A stretch of DNA of 64,000 nucleotides from an uncultured Victivallales bacterium (lineage in GTDB: Bacteria; Verrucomicrobiota; Lentisphaeria; Victivallales; UBA1829). A program made the position numbers and the translations under genes. Below, piece by piece: positions 37,337 through 46,882 of this stretch (the first letter of the stretch is position 1; each line of letters starts with the position of its first letter). The notes below the pieces were generated by a model. It worked only from the letters and a program-made list of their open reading frames with translations, was not told the origin of the DNA and did no database searches. The stretch lies in the NCBI GenBank assembly GCA_944390795.1, contig CALXRI010000016.1, positions 1 through 64,000 on the forward strand. Direction: 5' to 3'.

Positions 37337-40324
37337 ATGGGCAGCGACTGGAATTACTATTACGATTTCGGACAGGAACGGAGACTGGATTCCTGGAAGA
37401 CCGTCGAAGAGAAGGAAACGCATTGCACGCTGGAGTGTTCCTTCTCCTGCGGGGCGGGCGATTACGTGATTCTTCTGCCGGTGCATGGACCGGAGAAACT
37501 GTTCGGCAGTCCTCCGCATCCGGAGTCCGCGGGCCTTGAAATCAACGGGAGTTTCCATTTCCTGAAAGATTCGCAAAGCGCCTATGTCGGTCCCCATGGC
37601 TGCCGGGCGGGATTTCCCGTGCATTTTTCAGGTGTGAGCAATCGAATCCGTCTGAAGGTTGCCGCTTCCCGGGAGAAATCCGCGGAATCTCCTTGTCTTT
37701 ATCTGATTCCCGATCTTCCGCCCGTGGAGGTGACGACGGAGTATGAGGGGATTCTGCATGTGGAAAAAGAGGTCTTCCGGGAAGAGAAAAGCGCTTGTTC
37801 CGCGGAGGGCTTCACACCGGGGTGCGGATGCGGGAAATCCCCGGGGCGTTTCGGATTTTCCAAGGGGGACGGCGTGCTCGACTGCGCCATGCCCTGTCTC
37901 GGCGTGGTGGACAAAATGTATCTCTGCGGGCATCCGCAGTATCGGAAACCGTTCCGCTGGACTTATTCCACGCTCCCGGACGGAGCGGCGCTGCACGGTT
38001 CGTTCCCGCCTGCTGCGCAGGGCATTGAAAGCGACCGGATTGACGTGAACCATCTTTCCGTTCGCTGGGAAACCGAATTCGGCGGCAGACACTTTGCCTG
38101 CACCTATTCGCTTGCGACGTCCGGAATCATGACCGAGAGCGATGCCGGTCACCAGCGTCTTTCCTCACTGGAATTCGCGGGCAATTACCGCTATGTCCTG
38201 ATCCCCGGCGAGGGGGACAGCGTGAAGGTCCTCTCACTCGACCGGGCCGCGGAACAGGGGATTGACATGGCGGAAAACTGGCTTCTGCTCTTCGGATGCA
38301 CGGAGTTTCCGGACCTGCCTCTTCTCATCGTCCCGGATTGCCCGCCGGAGCGTCTGGAGGTCCGGCGGAATCCGGGCAACGGACGCCTTTCCGAACTCCT
38401 TCTTCACGGATGCCGCAGAATGATTACCGCCACGCCGTTCGGAATCGAAAGTCCGCAGCCGGTCTCTCCGGAGAACCGGGAGTTTCTGACGGATGCCGTC
38501 CGCCGGTGCCGTTTCTGGAGCCGTGCGTTTCAGGCTTATCCCGTCAAGTGCGAGGATTACTTCAAACTGGACGGCGATGGCGAAAGCGTTGAAATCATCC
38601 AGCGCTTTTCCTATCGGAGACTGCACGACGCATGGAATACGGAACCGCTTGAACTCGCTCCGCTGCCTCCGGTGCTTACGCTTTGCGGGACCGCCGTTCC
38701 GGATGAGAGAACTCGCGATTTCCGTTTTCCGACGAAATTCGGATATCTCCGGGGAACATTCGGAAACTCTTCCCGTTATACGATTCCCCGCATGCCGACG
38801 GCGCGGAGATTCCCGCTCCGGGAGGCTTCCGGAGCGCCTGCCGGCATCCTGAAGGAAGGTCTCCGGGAATTCTTCGATTTCGCCGCCTGTTTCCCGGAGA
38901 CCGTGCAGCCCTATCCGTATGCCGGCTCCCTGATGGAATCCTATGCGCCGGCGACCACGATGATGAACTTCATGGATGCGGAAAGCCGGGAAAAAATCCG
39001 TGCGCTTGCCGCGGCGCGTCTCAGGGGCGCATGCGAAAGAACCCGCACGTATGACTATCCCGTCATCGACTGGGGGGAGATGATGCGGCGGATGCCGGAT
39101 GACGAGGAGGTCCTCCGGATCTACAGGAATCCCGCAATGCCTCGCCGGAGACTCTGGAACTGGTATGAACGGACGGAACCTTTTACCGGAACCCGCTTCC
39201 ATATCTGCTATCTGAATGTCGGCTTCCTTTCCTCCAATGTCATCCGGGAGGGCACACCCGCGGAGATCGCCGCGCTGAAGATTCCGCTGATTGAAAACGA
39301 CTGGGGGGTCGGACTCACGTTTTACTATATGTATCTCTGCGCGCTGGCCTCGGGAGACTTCTCCCCGGTCCGGGAGAACTGGGACCTGATCCGGAGCATT
39401 CATCTCTTTTTCGAACGCATGCTCGACTGGGCCTGCATGGGAACCGGTTACAGCGACAATGCGATTCTCTGGGTCGAGGGGGCGAATTACGGCGCGTTTA
39501 CCGCCTTCGCCAATCTTGCGGAAGCCGTCGGAGACCGGGAGGCCGAGGCGTTCGGCATCTACCTTGCCGCCAAGCAGATGGCGCTCCGCATGGCGCTTCT
39601 CCGTTCCTCGCAGCACTATTTCCACCGTTTCTACGGAGTGGAACCATGGTATATCACCAAGTTTTTCCATGAGGAGTCCAGTCCGTCCTATCAGTTCCAG
39701 AATGTCCCCGCGGATCTTTCCGGATTCAGATATCGTCCGCAGGGCATTTACAACCTGACGACGGAGGGGCTGTATCCGGAACTTTTCGAAGCGATGCGGA
39801 GATTCTGTCCGGAGGATCTCCGGAACACGATGAGCAGCTTCCGGAAAACCGCCGCCGAAGGAGAGGGAATTTCCGGATGGACCGGAATCCAGCAGGTGGC
39901 GTCTTTCCTGATCTGCGAGGCGCTGGATGATTCCGTTCCGGAAGAACAGCTTTCCGCGGATATTGCCGCCGCGGAAAGCAGGGACCTTCTGATGAGGAAA
40001 TGGCGCGGCATTCACATCTTCAGCCGCCGCCTGCCGGAGAATTATTTCAAGGCGCAGCTTCTCGCCTGGAATGCCATGAAGCATCATGACATCTGGCTGG
40101 AACACTGGGAGAATGCCGCCATCCGGAGCGCCGAATGGGAGGGAAATCGCGCACGGATTGTCTTTGAAAAGCTGCCGGGCGCGGCGAAGATCCGTTTCGG
40201 CTGCAGAAAGAGACCTGTCAGGGTTCTGCTGAACGGCGGGGAGACGGAGTTCCGGTATGGAAAAGACGGAAGGCTTCAGACCGCTCCCGGGGCGTCCGGG
40301 ACGCTGGAAATCCTCTTCGCGTAA
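37337..40324 (+). CDS. Large orphan protein, possible cytoplasmic carbohydrate-active enzyme
   Basis: A 995-residue protein of no family I recognise. There is no signal peptide, so it should act in the cytoplasm. Residues 1-330 are predicted mostly beta. Residues about 500-900 are helix-rich with aromatic and acidic residues clustered between helices (DNAILWVEGANYGAFTAF; HRFYGVEPWYITKFFHEE), which suits an (alpha/alpha)6-toroid glycosidase or lyase. A short beta tail ends in the pattern LEILF, common at the close of glycosidase C-domains. GGAGG lies upstream of the ATG. It is divergent from an AraC regulator, which supports an inducible sugar-related role. All functional wording beyond 'large inducible soluble protein' is inference. 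Confidence 0.7.
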   Translation: MGSDWNYYYDFGQERRLDSWKTVEEKETHCTLECSFSCGAGDYVILLPVHGPEKLFGSPPHPESAGLEINGSFHFLKDSQSAYVGPHGCRAGFPVHFSGVSNRIRLKVAASREKSAESPCLYLIPDLPPVEVTTEYEGILHVEKEVFREEKSACSAEGFTPGCGCGKSPGRFGFSKGDGVLDCAMPCLGVVDKMYLCGHPQYRKPFRWTYSTLPDGAALHGSFPPAAQGIESDRIDVNHLSVRWETEFGGRHFACTYSLATSGIMTESDAGHQRLSSLEFAGNYRYVLIPGEGDSVKVLSLDRAAEQGIDMAENWLLLFGCTEFPDLPLLIVPDCPPERLEVRRNPGNGRLSELLLHGCRRMITATPFGIESPQPVSPENREFLTDAVRRCRFWSRAFQAYPVKCEDYFKLDGDGESVEIIQRFSYRRLHDAWNTEPLELAPLPPVLTLCGTAVPDERTRDFRFPTKFGYLRGTFGNSSRYTIPRMPTARRFPLREASGAPAGILKEGLREFFDFAACFPETVQPYPYAGSLMESYAPATTMMNFMDAESREKIRALAAARLRGACERTRTYDYPVIDWGEMMRRMPDDEEVLRIYRNPAMPRRRLWNWYERTEPFTGTRFHICYLNVGFLSSNVIREGTPAEIAALKIPLIENDWGVGLTFYYMYLCALASGDFSPVRENWDLIRSIHLFFERMLDWACMGTGYSDNAILWVEGANYGAFTAFANLAEAVGDREAEAFGIYLAAKQMALRMALLRSSQHYFHRFYGVEPWYITKFFHEESSPSYQFQNVPADLSGFRYRPQGIYNLTTEGLYPELFEAMRRFCPEDLRNTMSSFRKTAAEGEGISGWTGIQQVASFLICEALDDSVPEEQLSADIAAAESRDLLMRKWRGIHIFSRRLPENYFKAQLLAWNAMKHHDIWLEHWENAAIRSAEWEGNRARIVFEKLPGAAKIRFGCRKRPVRVLLNGGETEFRYGKDGRLQTAPGASGTLEILFA

Positions 40325-40354
40325 GACCGCGCGTCACGCAGGCGCCGTCCGCAG

Positions 40355-41245
40355 TCAGCAGATGTTTCCGAGATAGACGTTCGGGAAGTTCCGGTCGGCG
40401 AGCGCATGGTTCTGGATCTTATAAAGCAGTTCCAGCGGCGTGCGCGGGCTTTCCGAATACTGATAGTCCGGGTGATAGGCCGTGAAATGCAGCGGCGTGT
40501 CGATTCCCAGGCGTGACTCGACCCAGTCCAGATAATCGTCGATCATTTTGTCCGAATCGTTTTTTCCGGGAATGACGAGATAGGTCAGTTCGACATGGCC
40601 GCCGACTGTGTTCCTGTAGAATTCCACGGCGTCCGTGACCGGTTTCAAAGTGCCGCCGCACATCTCCCTGTAATACGCTTCGGAAAAACCCTTGACGTCG
40701 ATGTTTGCGGCGTCCATGAGGGGATAGATCTCCTTTGCCGCCTCCAGGTTGATGTAGGCGTTGGAGACGAGAACCGTCTTGAGCCCGAGTTCATGCGCGG
40801 CGTCTGCCGCATCGATGACGTATTCGCCGAATACCGTCGGTTCGTTGTACGTGAAGGAGACCGAGGCGCAGCCGTGCCGTTTCGCAAGCTGTGCGATTTC
40901 AGCAGGTTCGAAATAACGGTAGGTGAGGCGTTTCTGATAGGCTCCCCGGGACAGATGATGGTTCTGGCAGAAGACGCATTTCAGATTGCATCCGAGCGTG
41001 CCGATGGAAAAGGTGGCGCTCCGCGGCAGAAAATGGCGCAGCGGTTTCTTCTCAATCGGGTCGATCTGGAGCGCGACCGGATATCCGTAGGACTGTGAGA
41101 CCAGTTCTCCTCCCCGGTTGAGGCGCACGGCACAGACTCCGCAGCCTCCGTCCGGGATCAGGCATTTTCTTGGGCAGAGCAGGCATCTGACCTTGCCTTC
41201 TCCCTCTTTTTCCCACCATCGGGCCGGATGCACTTTCAATTCCAT
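40355..41245 (-). CDS. amrS: AmrS radical SAM enzyme (AmmeMemoRadiSam family)
   Basis: A 296-residue radical SAM protein related to pyruvate formate-lyase activase. The CxxxCxxC cluster motif is C86/C90/C93 (LGCNLKCVFCQN). An extra N-terminal Cys group (C21, C24, C28, C35, C38) is typical of AmrS. The barrel motifs SFTYNEPTVF and VSNAYI follow. The partner genes (Memo and AMMECR1 types) are not adjacent. An ATG at 41266 lies only a few bases after the likely transcript start, while 41245 has GAGG upstream and matches the family, so 41245 is chosen. The reaction of the family is unsettled. Confidence 0.88.
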   Translation of the reverse strand: MELKVHPARWWEKEGEGKVRCLLCPRKCLIPDGGCGVCAVRLNRGGELVSQSYGYPVALQIDPIEKKPLRHFLPRSATFSIGTLGCNLKCVFCQNHHLSRGAYQKRLTYRYFEPAEIAQLAKRHGCASVSFTYNEPTVFGEYVIDAADAAHELGLKTVLVSNAYINLEAAKEIYPLMDAANIDVKGFSEAYYREMCGGTLKPVTDAVEFYRNTVGGHVELTYLVIPGKNDSDKMIDDYLDWVESRLGIDTPLHFTAYHPDYQYSESPRTPLELLYKIQNHALADRNFPNVYLGNIC

Positions 41246-41276
41246 GGGTTGAATCCTCAATATCATTTTTCCGCAT

Positions 41277-41305
41277 AATATACCCTGTCATGCGGGAGAA
41301 TGCAA
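41277..41305 (-). promoter_or_regulatory. amrS promoter
   Basis: On the minus strand TTGCAT (41305-41300), 17 bases, then TATATT (41282-41277). Transcription would begin near 41270. Confidence 0.6.
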
Positions 41306-41410
41306 ACGGAAAGCCCGGTGCGCCGAGGTCATTGAACCTGTCCATGGGAGGTTCCTTGACGTTACGGCGGGACGGCGGGGGGCTTCTGGCAGCAGGCGGG
41401 GGCAGGGGGA

Positions 41411-42592
41411 CTATTTCCGCTCCGCTCCCGCGGGCGTAAGGTGTTCCGCCTCATAGCGTCTGCGCATAGCTTCGCGTTTTCTGGCCGCGTCGAAATCCTC
41501 GTCGCTCATGTTCAGCAGCGCGAAGATGGCGGGCTGTTTCCCCGTGACGATGGCAAGCTCGACGCCGGACCCGTATTTCAGGACATATCCTTCCGGATCC
41601 AGCTCGACCTCGACCGGATACTGTGTGATTGTGGCTGCGGGGGAGTCCGTCAGCGGGATGTCGCCGATCCATTTGACCACGCCGCTGAAATTCCCGTACT
41701 GCAGTTTGTTGTAGACATCGCTGGTCACCCGGACGTGCTGTCCCGGTTTGACCTTGCGCACGACGCGGGCGTCCACTCTGGCAATGGCCCGGCTCCGGTT
41801 TCCGGAAGCGATTTTCGCCGCGACCTTGCCCCGTTCAACATACCAGGTGTTCTTGCACTCCAGTTCGACGAGGCGTCCCGTGGCGGGAGAGACAAGCTTG
41901 CATTCATCAATCTGCTTTTGAAGAAAAGCCAGTTCCGCTTTTTTCCCTTCCAGTTTGGCCGCAACCAGTCCGACGTCGCGTTTCGCCTTCTCAATGTACT
42001 GCTCTCCGAGTCCCTCCTCGACCCGTCGCGCATTTTCCTTTGCGCGGGCGAGTTCCGCTTCGCTTGCAATCGCTTCCAGTTCGGCCTTTTCAAATTCGAC
42101 TTTGGAGATGGCGCTGACGAGCTGGAGCTTCTTGGAGCGTTCCAGGCGGTCTCTTGTGCGCTCCGCCTTTTCCCTGGATTCCTTCAGATTGGTTTTTGAA
42201 TACCAGAGTTCCTTCGGAAGCGGTTCCTTTTCCAGAATGGCGAGTTCGGCTTTTTTCACTTCCAGTTCCGCGGCGAGTTCCTTCACCGCCGCATCCGCCG
42301 CGATTGCCGCCGCTTCATAGGCGCGGGAGTCCAGTTCGGCGATCACATCTCCCTCCCGGATGTCGTCGCCGGTCCGGAAGTTGAACTTCTTGACATGAGC
42401 GTCCACATGGCCGACGAGCTCAAAGGTGTGTTCGGGAATGATGACGCCGTCCGCGTAAATGGTGTCCTCGATCTCGAAGAGGAACAGCGAGAGCAGGGCC
42501 GCGAGAATCGCCGCCGCTCCGATAAGGGTGAGAACCATGAAGACTCGGATTTTGGCCCGCAGATTGGAATTCCGGTTTCCGGTTTTGGACAT
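41411..42592 (-). CDS. HlyD/MFP-type membrane fusion adaptor
   Basis: A 393-residue periplasmic adaptor with an N-terminal membrane helix (about 16-40) and a biotinyl-lipoyl half-motif (GHVDAHVKKFNFRTGDDIREGDVIAELD, about 60-88). A long coiled-coil hairpin (about 92-235) returns to the second lipoyl half (CKLVSPATGRLVELE), and a beta-barrel domain follows. It lies 22 bases after an ABC exporter gene with CAGGAG before the ATG, so the two form an export system of type I-like design. An outer-membrane factor gene is not nearby. The C-terminal ~30 residues are charged. Confidence 0.9.
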   Translation of the reverse strand: MSKTGNRNSNLRAKIRVFMVLTLIGAAAILAALLSLFLFEIEDTIYADGVIIPEHTFELVGHVDAHVKKFNFRTGDDIREGDVIAELDSRAYEAAAIAADAAVKELAAELEVKKAELAILEKEPLPKELWYSKTNLKESREKAERTRDRLERSKKLQLVSAISKVEFEKAELEAIASEAELARAKENARRVEEGLGEQYIEKAKRDVGLVAAKLEGKKAELAFLQKQIDECKLVSPATGRLVELECKNTWYVERGKVAAKIASGNRSRAIARVDARVVRKVKPGQHVRVTSDVYNKLQYGNFSGVVKWIGDIPLTDSPAATITQYPVEVELDPEGYVLKYGSGVELAIVTGKQPAIFALLNMSDEDFDAARKREAMRRRYEAEHLTPAGAERK

Positions 42593-42614
42593 GGGAATGG
42601 TCTCCTGTGGTGAA

Positions 42615-44399
42615 TCAGAAATTTTTCAGCGGGCCGTGACCGTTGTCGCCTACGGCAAAGAGTTCGCTGCCTTTTGTCGACTCCTTGAGCTGCATCGCGT
42701 AGAGATCGCGGTATACGCCTTTTTCCAGCAGCAGATCCGCGTGCTTTCCTTTCTGGGCGATGACGCCGTCCTGAAGCACCACGATCATATCGGAATTGCG
42801 CACGGTGGAAAGACGGTGCGCAATGATGATCGTCGTGCGTTTTTTCATCAGCGTGTCGAGCGCTTCCTGCACGGAGGCTTCGGAAACGGTGTCGAGCGCC
42901 GAGGTCGCCTCGTCCAGAACCAGCACGCGCGGATTTTTCAGAATGGCGCGCGCAATGGCGATCCGCTGTTTCTGTCCTCCGGAAAGGCTGACGCCGTTTT
43001 CCCCGACTTCCGAGTGATATCCGCGCGGAAGATCCATGATGAATTCATGTGCATTGGCCATTTTCGCGGCTTCGACGACCTGCGCGTGCATTGCGTGTTC
43101 GCAGCCGTATTTGATGTTGTCCTCCACGGTTCCGCTGAACAGGAAGGAATCCTGCAGCACGATGCCGACGTTCTGGCGGAGCGATTCCATGCTCATGTCC
43201 CGCAGATCGACGCCGTCGATTTCAATGCTGCCCGAGTTGACGTCAAAGAAACGCATCAGGAGGCTGGCGATAGTCGATTTGCCCGAACCGGAAGGGCCGA
43301 CGAGGGCGACTTTCAGGCCCGGTTCGACTTCCAGCGTGAAATCCCGCAGAACGGGTTTGTTCGGGGTATAGCCGAATGTGACATTCGTGAATTTGAGTTT
43401 CCCCTTGGCGTATTCCAGTTCCCGCGGGTTCTCAGACTCCTTGATTTCCGGGATGGAATCGAACAGCACGCCGATCCGGTCGATGCTGGTCATTCCGTCG
43501 GAAATCGCCGAAGAGAGTCCGCTCAGCTGGTTGAGCGGGGCGGTCAGCATCGTGAGGTAGGTGTAATACGCGACAAGATCGCCGATGCTCATTTCCCCCT
43601 TGACTGTCATGAGTCCGCCCCATCCGAGCGCCAGGATGATGCAGGTGATGTTGATGCCTTCCGCAATCATCCATGTGTAGACTCCCTTCATGTTGAGGGA
43701 GAGCGAGGCGTCAAAGGTGGGGCGCAGCATTTCCGCGAATTCACGGCTCTCCGTGCGCTCCTTGCCGAAGGACTTGACGACCTTGATGCCGTTGATCGTT
43801 TCCGCAAGACTGGCGGAGACCTCCGACATCCGTTCCCGGAGATTCATGGCGACCTTTTTCATGGACCGGCGGAAATAAGTGAAGTTCGCAATCTGCAGCG
43901 GAACGAGGATCAGACAGATCAGCGAAAGCTTCGGACTCATGGCGATCAGAGCGATGAGAATGCACGTGATGGTGAAGAGATGAATCACCAGGTTTACGAC
44001 AACCGTGCTGATCATGCCGTTGAGCATGGAGACGTCCGTCAGGATGTTGGAGATCAGTTTTCCCGTGCGGTACTCCTGATAGAAGCGAAGGGAAAGGCTT
44101 TGCAGGTGCTTGAACAGCTTCACCCGCACGCCGAAGAGGATTCTGTTTCCCGTGTAGTAGAAGAGATAGTGGCTGATGTAGAAGAAAATCTCCCGGAGAA
44201 TGTAGATGACGACGATTCCTCCGAGGAGCAGGCACAGCAGCCCGAGGTTGGAACTGCCAAGAGCCCGGTCGATAATCAGTTTGAGAAACCAGGGCATCGG
44301 CATGCCGAGCGCCGTGAAAATCAGGAGACTGATCGCTGATACTGTGCAAAGCCCCCAGTACGGCCGAATGAAACCAAGCAATCTTGTCAAACCCTTCAT
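42615..44399 (-). CDS. ABC exporter, fused membrane and ATPase domains
   Basis: A 594-residue half-transporter of the MsbA/LmrA type. Six membrane helices span about 1-310. The ATPase domain (about 340-575) carries Walker A GPSGSGKST, the signature VSLSGGQKQRIAIA and Walker B VLVLDEATSALD. It would work as a dimer exporting a lipid, peptide or drug. With the downstream HlyD-type adaptor it probably forms one export complex. The ribosome site is weak (AAAG). A candidate promoter lies about 50 bases upstream. Confidence 0.93.
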   Translation of the reverse strand: MKGLTRLLGFIRPYWGLCTVSAISLLIFTALGMPMPWFLKLIIDRALGSSNLGLLCLLLGGIVVIYILREIFFYISHYLFYYTGNRILFGVRVKLFKHLQSLSLRFYQEYRTGKLISNILTDVSMLNGMISTVVVNLVIHLFTITCILIALIAMSPKLSLICLILVPLQIANFTYFRRSMKKVAMNLRERMSEVSASLAETINGIKVVKSFGKERTESREFAEMLRPTFDASLSLNMKGVYTWMIAEGINITCIILALGWGGLMTVKGEMSIGDLVAYYTYLTMLTAPLNQLSGLSSAISDGMTSIDRIGVLFDSIPEIKESENPRELEYAKGKLKFTNVTFGYTPNKPVLRDFTLEVEPGLKVALVGPSGSGKSTIASLLMRFFDVNSGSIEIDGVDLRDMSMESLRQNVGIVLQDSFLFSGTVEDNIKYGCEHAMHAQVVEAAKMANAHEFIMDLPRGYHSEVGENGVSLSGGQKQRIAIARAILKNPRVLVLDEATSALDTVSEASVQEALDTLMKKRTTIIIAHRLSTVRNSDMIVVLQDGVIAQKGKHADLLLEKGVYRDLYAMQLKESTKGSELFAVGDNGHGPLKNF

Positions 44400-44446
44400 G
44401 AACCCAAGACTTTCTTTAGTTCCGTATTTTCTGCGACATGTGGCTT

Positions 44447-44474
44447 ACTGTACAGCCCGGGAAAATAAAAACAA
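44447..44474 (-). promoter_or_regulatory. Possible promoter of the ABC exporter operon
   Basis: On the minus strand TTGTTT (44474-44469), 16 bases, then TACAGT (44452-44447), about 45 bases before the ABC exporter ATG. Confidence 0.4.
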
Positions 44475-44609
44475 CCTTTTTTGCCGCCGCGAAGCCTTCC
44501 AAAAGGATTTTGGCATCATATTAACCTCTTCCGTGCAAGGAGTTGCGGAGAAATGGACGCCGAAATATTTTTATGTCCTTTTTTTCTGGGGGGCTGTCTG
44601 CGCTTTCAA

Positions 44610-44717
44610 TCAGGCTGTGACCGCTCCAATGAAAATGAGGAGGAGTGCGCAGACGATGACGAAAAGCCACTGCTGCAGTTTCGCGTGCTTGAATGATTCT
44701 TGTTTGTCGTTTCCCAT
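44610..44717 (-). CDS. 35-residue single-pass membrane peptide
   Basis: A short frame encodes MGNDKQESFKHAKLQQ, then a strongly hydrophobic helix (about 17-35) ending ...FIGAVTA. The ATG at 44717 has GGGAG at 8 bases and a promoter-like TTGCAA-N16-TATGTT just upstream. This combination is unlikely by chance. It lies upstream of the ABC exporter on the same strand. It could be a small membrane regulator or a subunit of the exporter; nothing in its sequence names a function. Confidence 0.6.
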   Translation of the reverse strand: MGNDKQESFKHAKLQQWLFVIVCALLLIFIGAVTA

Positions 44718-44755
44718 GATCCGATCTCCCTTCTTGAGTTTAGGAACTGCCCATA

Positions 44756-44783
44756 AACATAACCGTTCCCGTTGGCATTGCAA
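44756..44783 (-). promoter_or_regulatory. Promoter of the 35-residue peptide gene
   Basis: On the minus strand TTGCAA (44783-44778), 16 bases, then TATGTT (44761-44756). Confidence 0.5.
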
Positions 44784-45054
44784 GTTCAGGGGCGCTATCT
44801 TTTCAAGAAAAAAAACAATTTTGCCGAGACAGAAATCCCGATCCGCATGAGTGCGAGACGCCTGAAAGAGTCTCCTGATTTTGCCTGCGCCTTCCTTGAT
44901 TCCGATCCGTTTCTTTCCGTTTTTCCGCAGTCCGGCACGTCATCTGCCCGCCGTAGCCAGGAAGGAGGATTGTGTCAGAGTCAGGCTCGCGTATGCGGAG
45001 CCCGGAGAAGCGTTTTTTTCTTTCTCCGAGTTGGCGATTCTTGCGCTCCGGGGA

Positions 45055-45083
45055 TTGTATTTTCCTGCTTCCGGAGTTATTTT
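45055..45083 (+). promoter_or_regulatory. Possible promoter of the acyl-CoA synthetase gene
   Basis: TTGTAT (45055-45060), 17 bases, then TATTTT (45078-45083), which runs into a second AT-rich TATATT. It supports the start at 45132 over the longer upstream frame. Confidence 0.4.
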
Positions 45084-45131
45084 ATATTCAGATATCAGAT
45101 TGATGAAAAAATGGTGAAAGGTTGTTCAGCT

Positions 45132-46838
45132 ATGAATGCAAAAAAAGAACCTGAGGTAAAAATCGAAGAATCGTGCAGCAAAGCCGTCCAGGGGGGAAAG
45201 TATCCGCTGACCGCGCCTGAATATTATAATTTCGCCTTTGACGTGGTGGATAAAATCGGGAACGAGGACCGCAACCGTCTTGCGCTGATCTGGGTGAACC
45301 AGCACGGCGAAGAAAAGAAATTTACCTTTCACGACATATCCAAGCTTTCCAATCAGGCGGCAAACCTTCTGATTAAAAACGGCATCACGCGCGGGGACCG
45401 TGTGTTTCTGCTTCTGCCGCGCATTCCCGAATGGTGGATTTTCTCCCTTGCGCTGATCAAGCTCGGCGCGATTCAGTGTCCGTCCCCGGTTCTGCTGACC
45501 CCGAACGACATCCGCCAGCGGATTCAGTTCGGGCGTTTCAAAATGGTGATCGCCGATCCGGAGAACGCCGAAAAGGTCGATGAGATCTTCGACGACTGTC
45601 CGACCCTCTGCAAACGGGTTCTCGTCGGCGGCGAGGAGCGCTGCGGCTGGGTTTCCTATTTCAAGGAGATCCGCAATACGACCGCTCTTTCGCGCCACCG
45701 CGTGATGAACCCGTTCCCGTTCCGGAGCAAATCCTCCGATCCGATGCTGATGCTGTTCACGTCGGGGACAAGCAAGGTGCCGAAACTCGTGCTTCACAAC
45801 TATGCCTATCCGATCGGGCACTCCATCACGGCGGAACTCTGGCACGGCCTGGGGCCGGGCGACGTGCATTTCACGGTTTCCGACACCGGATGGGGAAAGA
45901 ATATCTGGGGCAACTATTTCGGGCAGTGGATCATGGGCGCATGCGTCTTCATTTTCGACGTGCGCGGAAAATTTCATGCCGAAGAGCTGCTTCCCATCCT
46001 TGAAAAATATGAAATCACCTCATTCTGTGCGCCGCCGACCGTCTACCGGATGCTGGTGCTGCACGATCTGACGCGTTTCGATTTCAAATATCTCAGGCAC
46101 TGCACCGCCGCAGGAGAGGCGCTCCATGCCGAGACTTCCCGTCTCTGGCGCGAGGGCACCGGACTGACCATCCGCGAGGGATACGGCCAGACGGAAACGG
46201 TCTGCATGATCGCCACGTTCACCGGCGATACCGTGAAGCCCGGATCCATGGGCAAGGCTTCGCCCGGCTGGGAGATCGAGCTGCATGACGATGACGGCAA
46301 TCCGGTCCCGGACGGTGAAAACGGCAGAATCGCGCTGAACTTGAAGAAAGGGCGTCCCGTCGGTCTGATGGAGGGATACGTCAACTGCGAGGAGGAAAAC
46401 CAGAAGAGCTTCATCAACGGCTATTACTACACCGGTGACAAGGCGTGGCGCGACGAAGACGGATATTTCTGGTTCGTCGGGCGCAACGACGACATCATCA
46501 AGAGCTCCGGGTACCGCATCAGCCCGCAGGAGGTCGAGGAGGTCATCATGCAGCATCCGTCGGTTCATGAGGTCGCCGTCGTCGGCGCCCCGGATCCGCT
46601 CCGCGGTTCCCGCATCAAGGCCTACATTGTCCTGAAGCCCGATTATGATCCGACCGAATCTCTGGTTCGCGACATCCAGCGGCATACCAAGGAATTGACC
46701 GCGCCGTATAAATATCCGCGTGAAATCGAGTTTGTCAAGTCGCTGCCGAAATCCTACGCGGGCAAGATCAAGCGCGACATTCTGCGCAAGCACGCGGAAA
46801 ACGGCGGTCCGCTGATCACGGCTGTCGGCGACCGGTAA
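45132..46838 (+). CDS. Acyl-CoA synthetase (AMP-forming)
   Basis: A 568-residue adenylate-forming ligase that activates a carboxylic acid to its CoA thioester. The P-loop-like motif MLFTSGTSKVPK and the motifs GYGQTETV and YYTGDKAWRDEDGYFWFVGRNDDIIKSSGYR are all present, as is the C-terminal lysine motif (KSYAGKIKRD). It resembles medium-chain (ACSM-type) and acetyl/propionyl-CoA synthetases; substrate length cannot be read by eye. The frame is open 360 bases further upstream, but the ATG at 45132 follows AAAGG and a promoter at 45055-45083. It is monocistronic. Confidence 0.92.
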   Translation: MNAKKEPEVKIEESCSKAVQGGKYPLTAPEYYNFAFDVVDKIGNEDRNRLALIWVNQHGEEKKFTFHDISKLSNQAANLLIKNGITRGDRVFLLLPRIPEWWIFSLALIKLGAIQCPSPVLLTPNDIRQRIQFGRFKMVIADPENAEKVDEIFDDCPTLCKRVLVGGEERCGWVSYFKEIRNTTALSRHRVMNPFPFRSKSSDPMLMLFTSGTSKVPKLVLHNYAYPIGHSITAELWHGLGPGDVHFTVSDTGWGKNIWGNYFGQWIMGACVFIFDVRGKFHAEELLPILEKYEITSFCAPPTVYRMLVLHDLTRFDFKYLRHCTAAGEALHAETSRLWREGTGLTIREGYGQTETVCMIATFTGDTVKPGSMGKASPGWEIELHDDDGNPVPDGENGRIALNLKKGRPVGLMEGYVNCEEENQKSFINGYYYTGDKAWRDEDGYFWFVGRNDDIIKSSGYRISPQEVEEVIMQHPSVHEVAVVGAPDPLRGSRIKAYIVLKPDYDPTESLVRDIQRHTKELTAPYKYPREIEFVKSLPKSYAGKIKRDILRKHAENGGPLITAVGDR

Positions 46839-46882
46839 TTTCCGGGGGGGGGGATCGCCACCGGCGTCCGGCTTGTTATAGA

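Larger units (their letters stand above)
44400..45131. other. 732-base intergenic region around a small peptide gene
   Basis: It holds the ABC exporter promoter, the 35-residue peptide gene with its own promoter (minus strand) and the acyl-CoA synthetase promoter (plus strand). The stretch 44800-45040 is open in the synthetase frame but has no start with a ribosome site and is not counted as coding. No RNA gene was recognised. Confidence 0.5.

Noticed and set aside
42459-44339. 626-codon plus-strand frame opposite the ABC exporter
   Set aside because: It is antisense to a clear ABC transporter and is rich in His, Arg and Asp with no motif.
44772-45131. 120-codon upstream extension of the acyl-CoA synthetase
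   Set aside because: It is low in family similarity, lies upstream of a promoter-like element, and the ATG at 45132 matches the enzyme's start.
46844-46853. Run of ten G after the acyl-CoA synthetase gene as a phase-variation tract
   Set aside because: It lies after the stop codon and is not in a promoter or coding frame, so length changes would have no obvious switching effect; it is more likely an edge of the repeat region.
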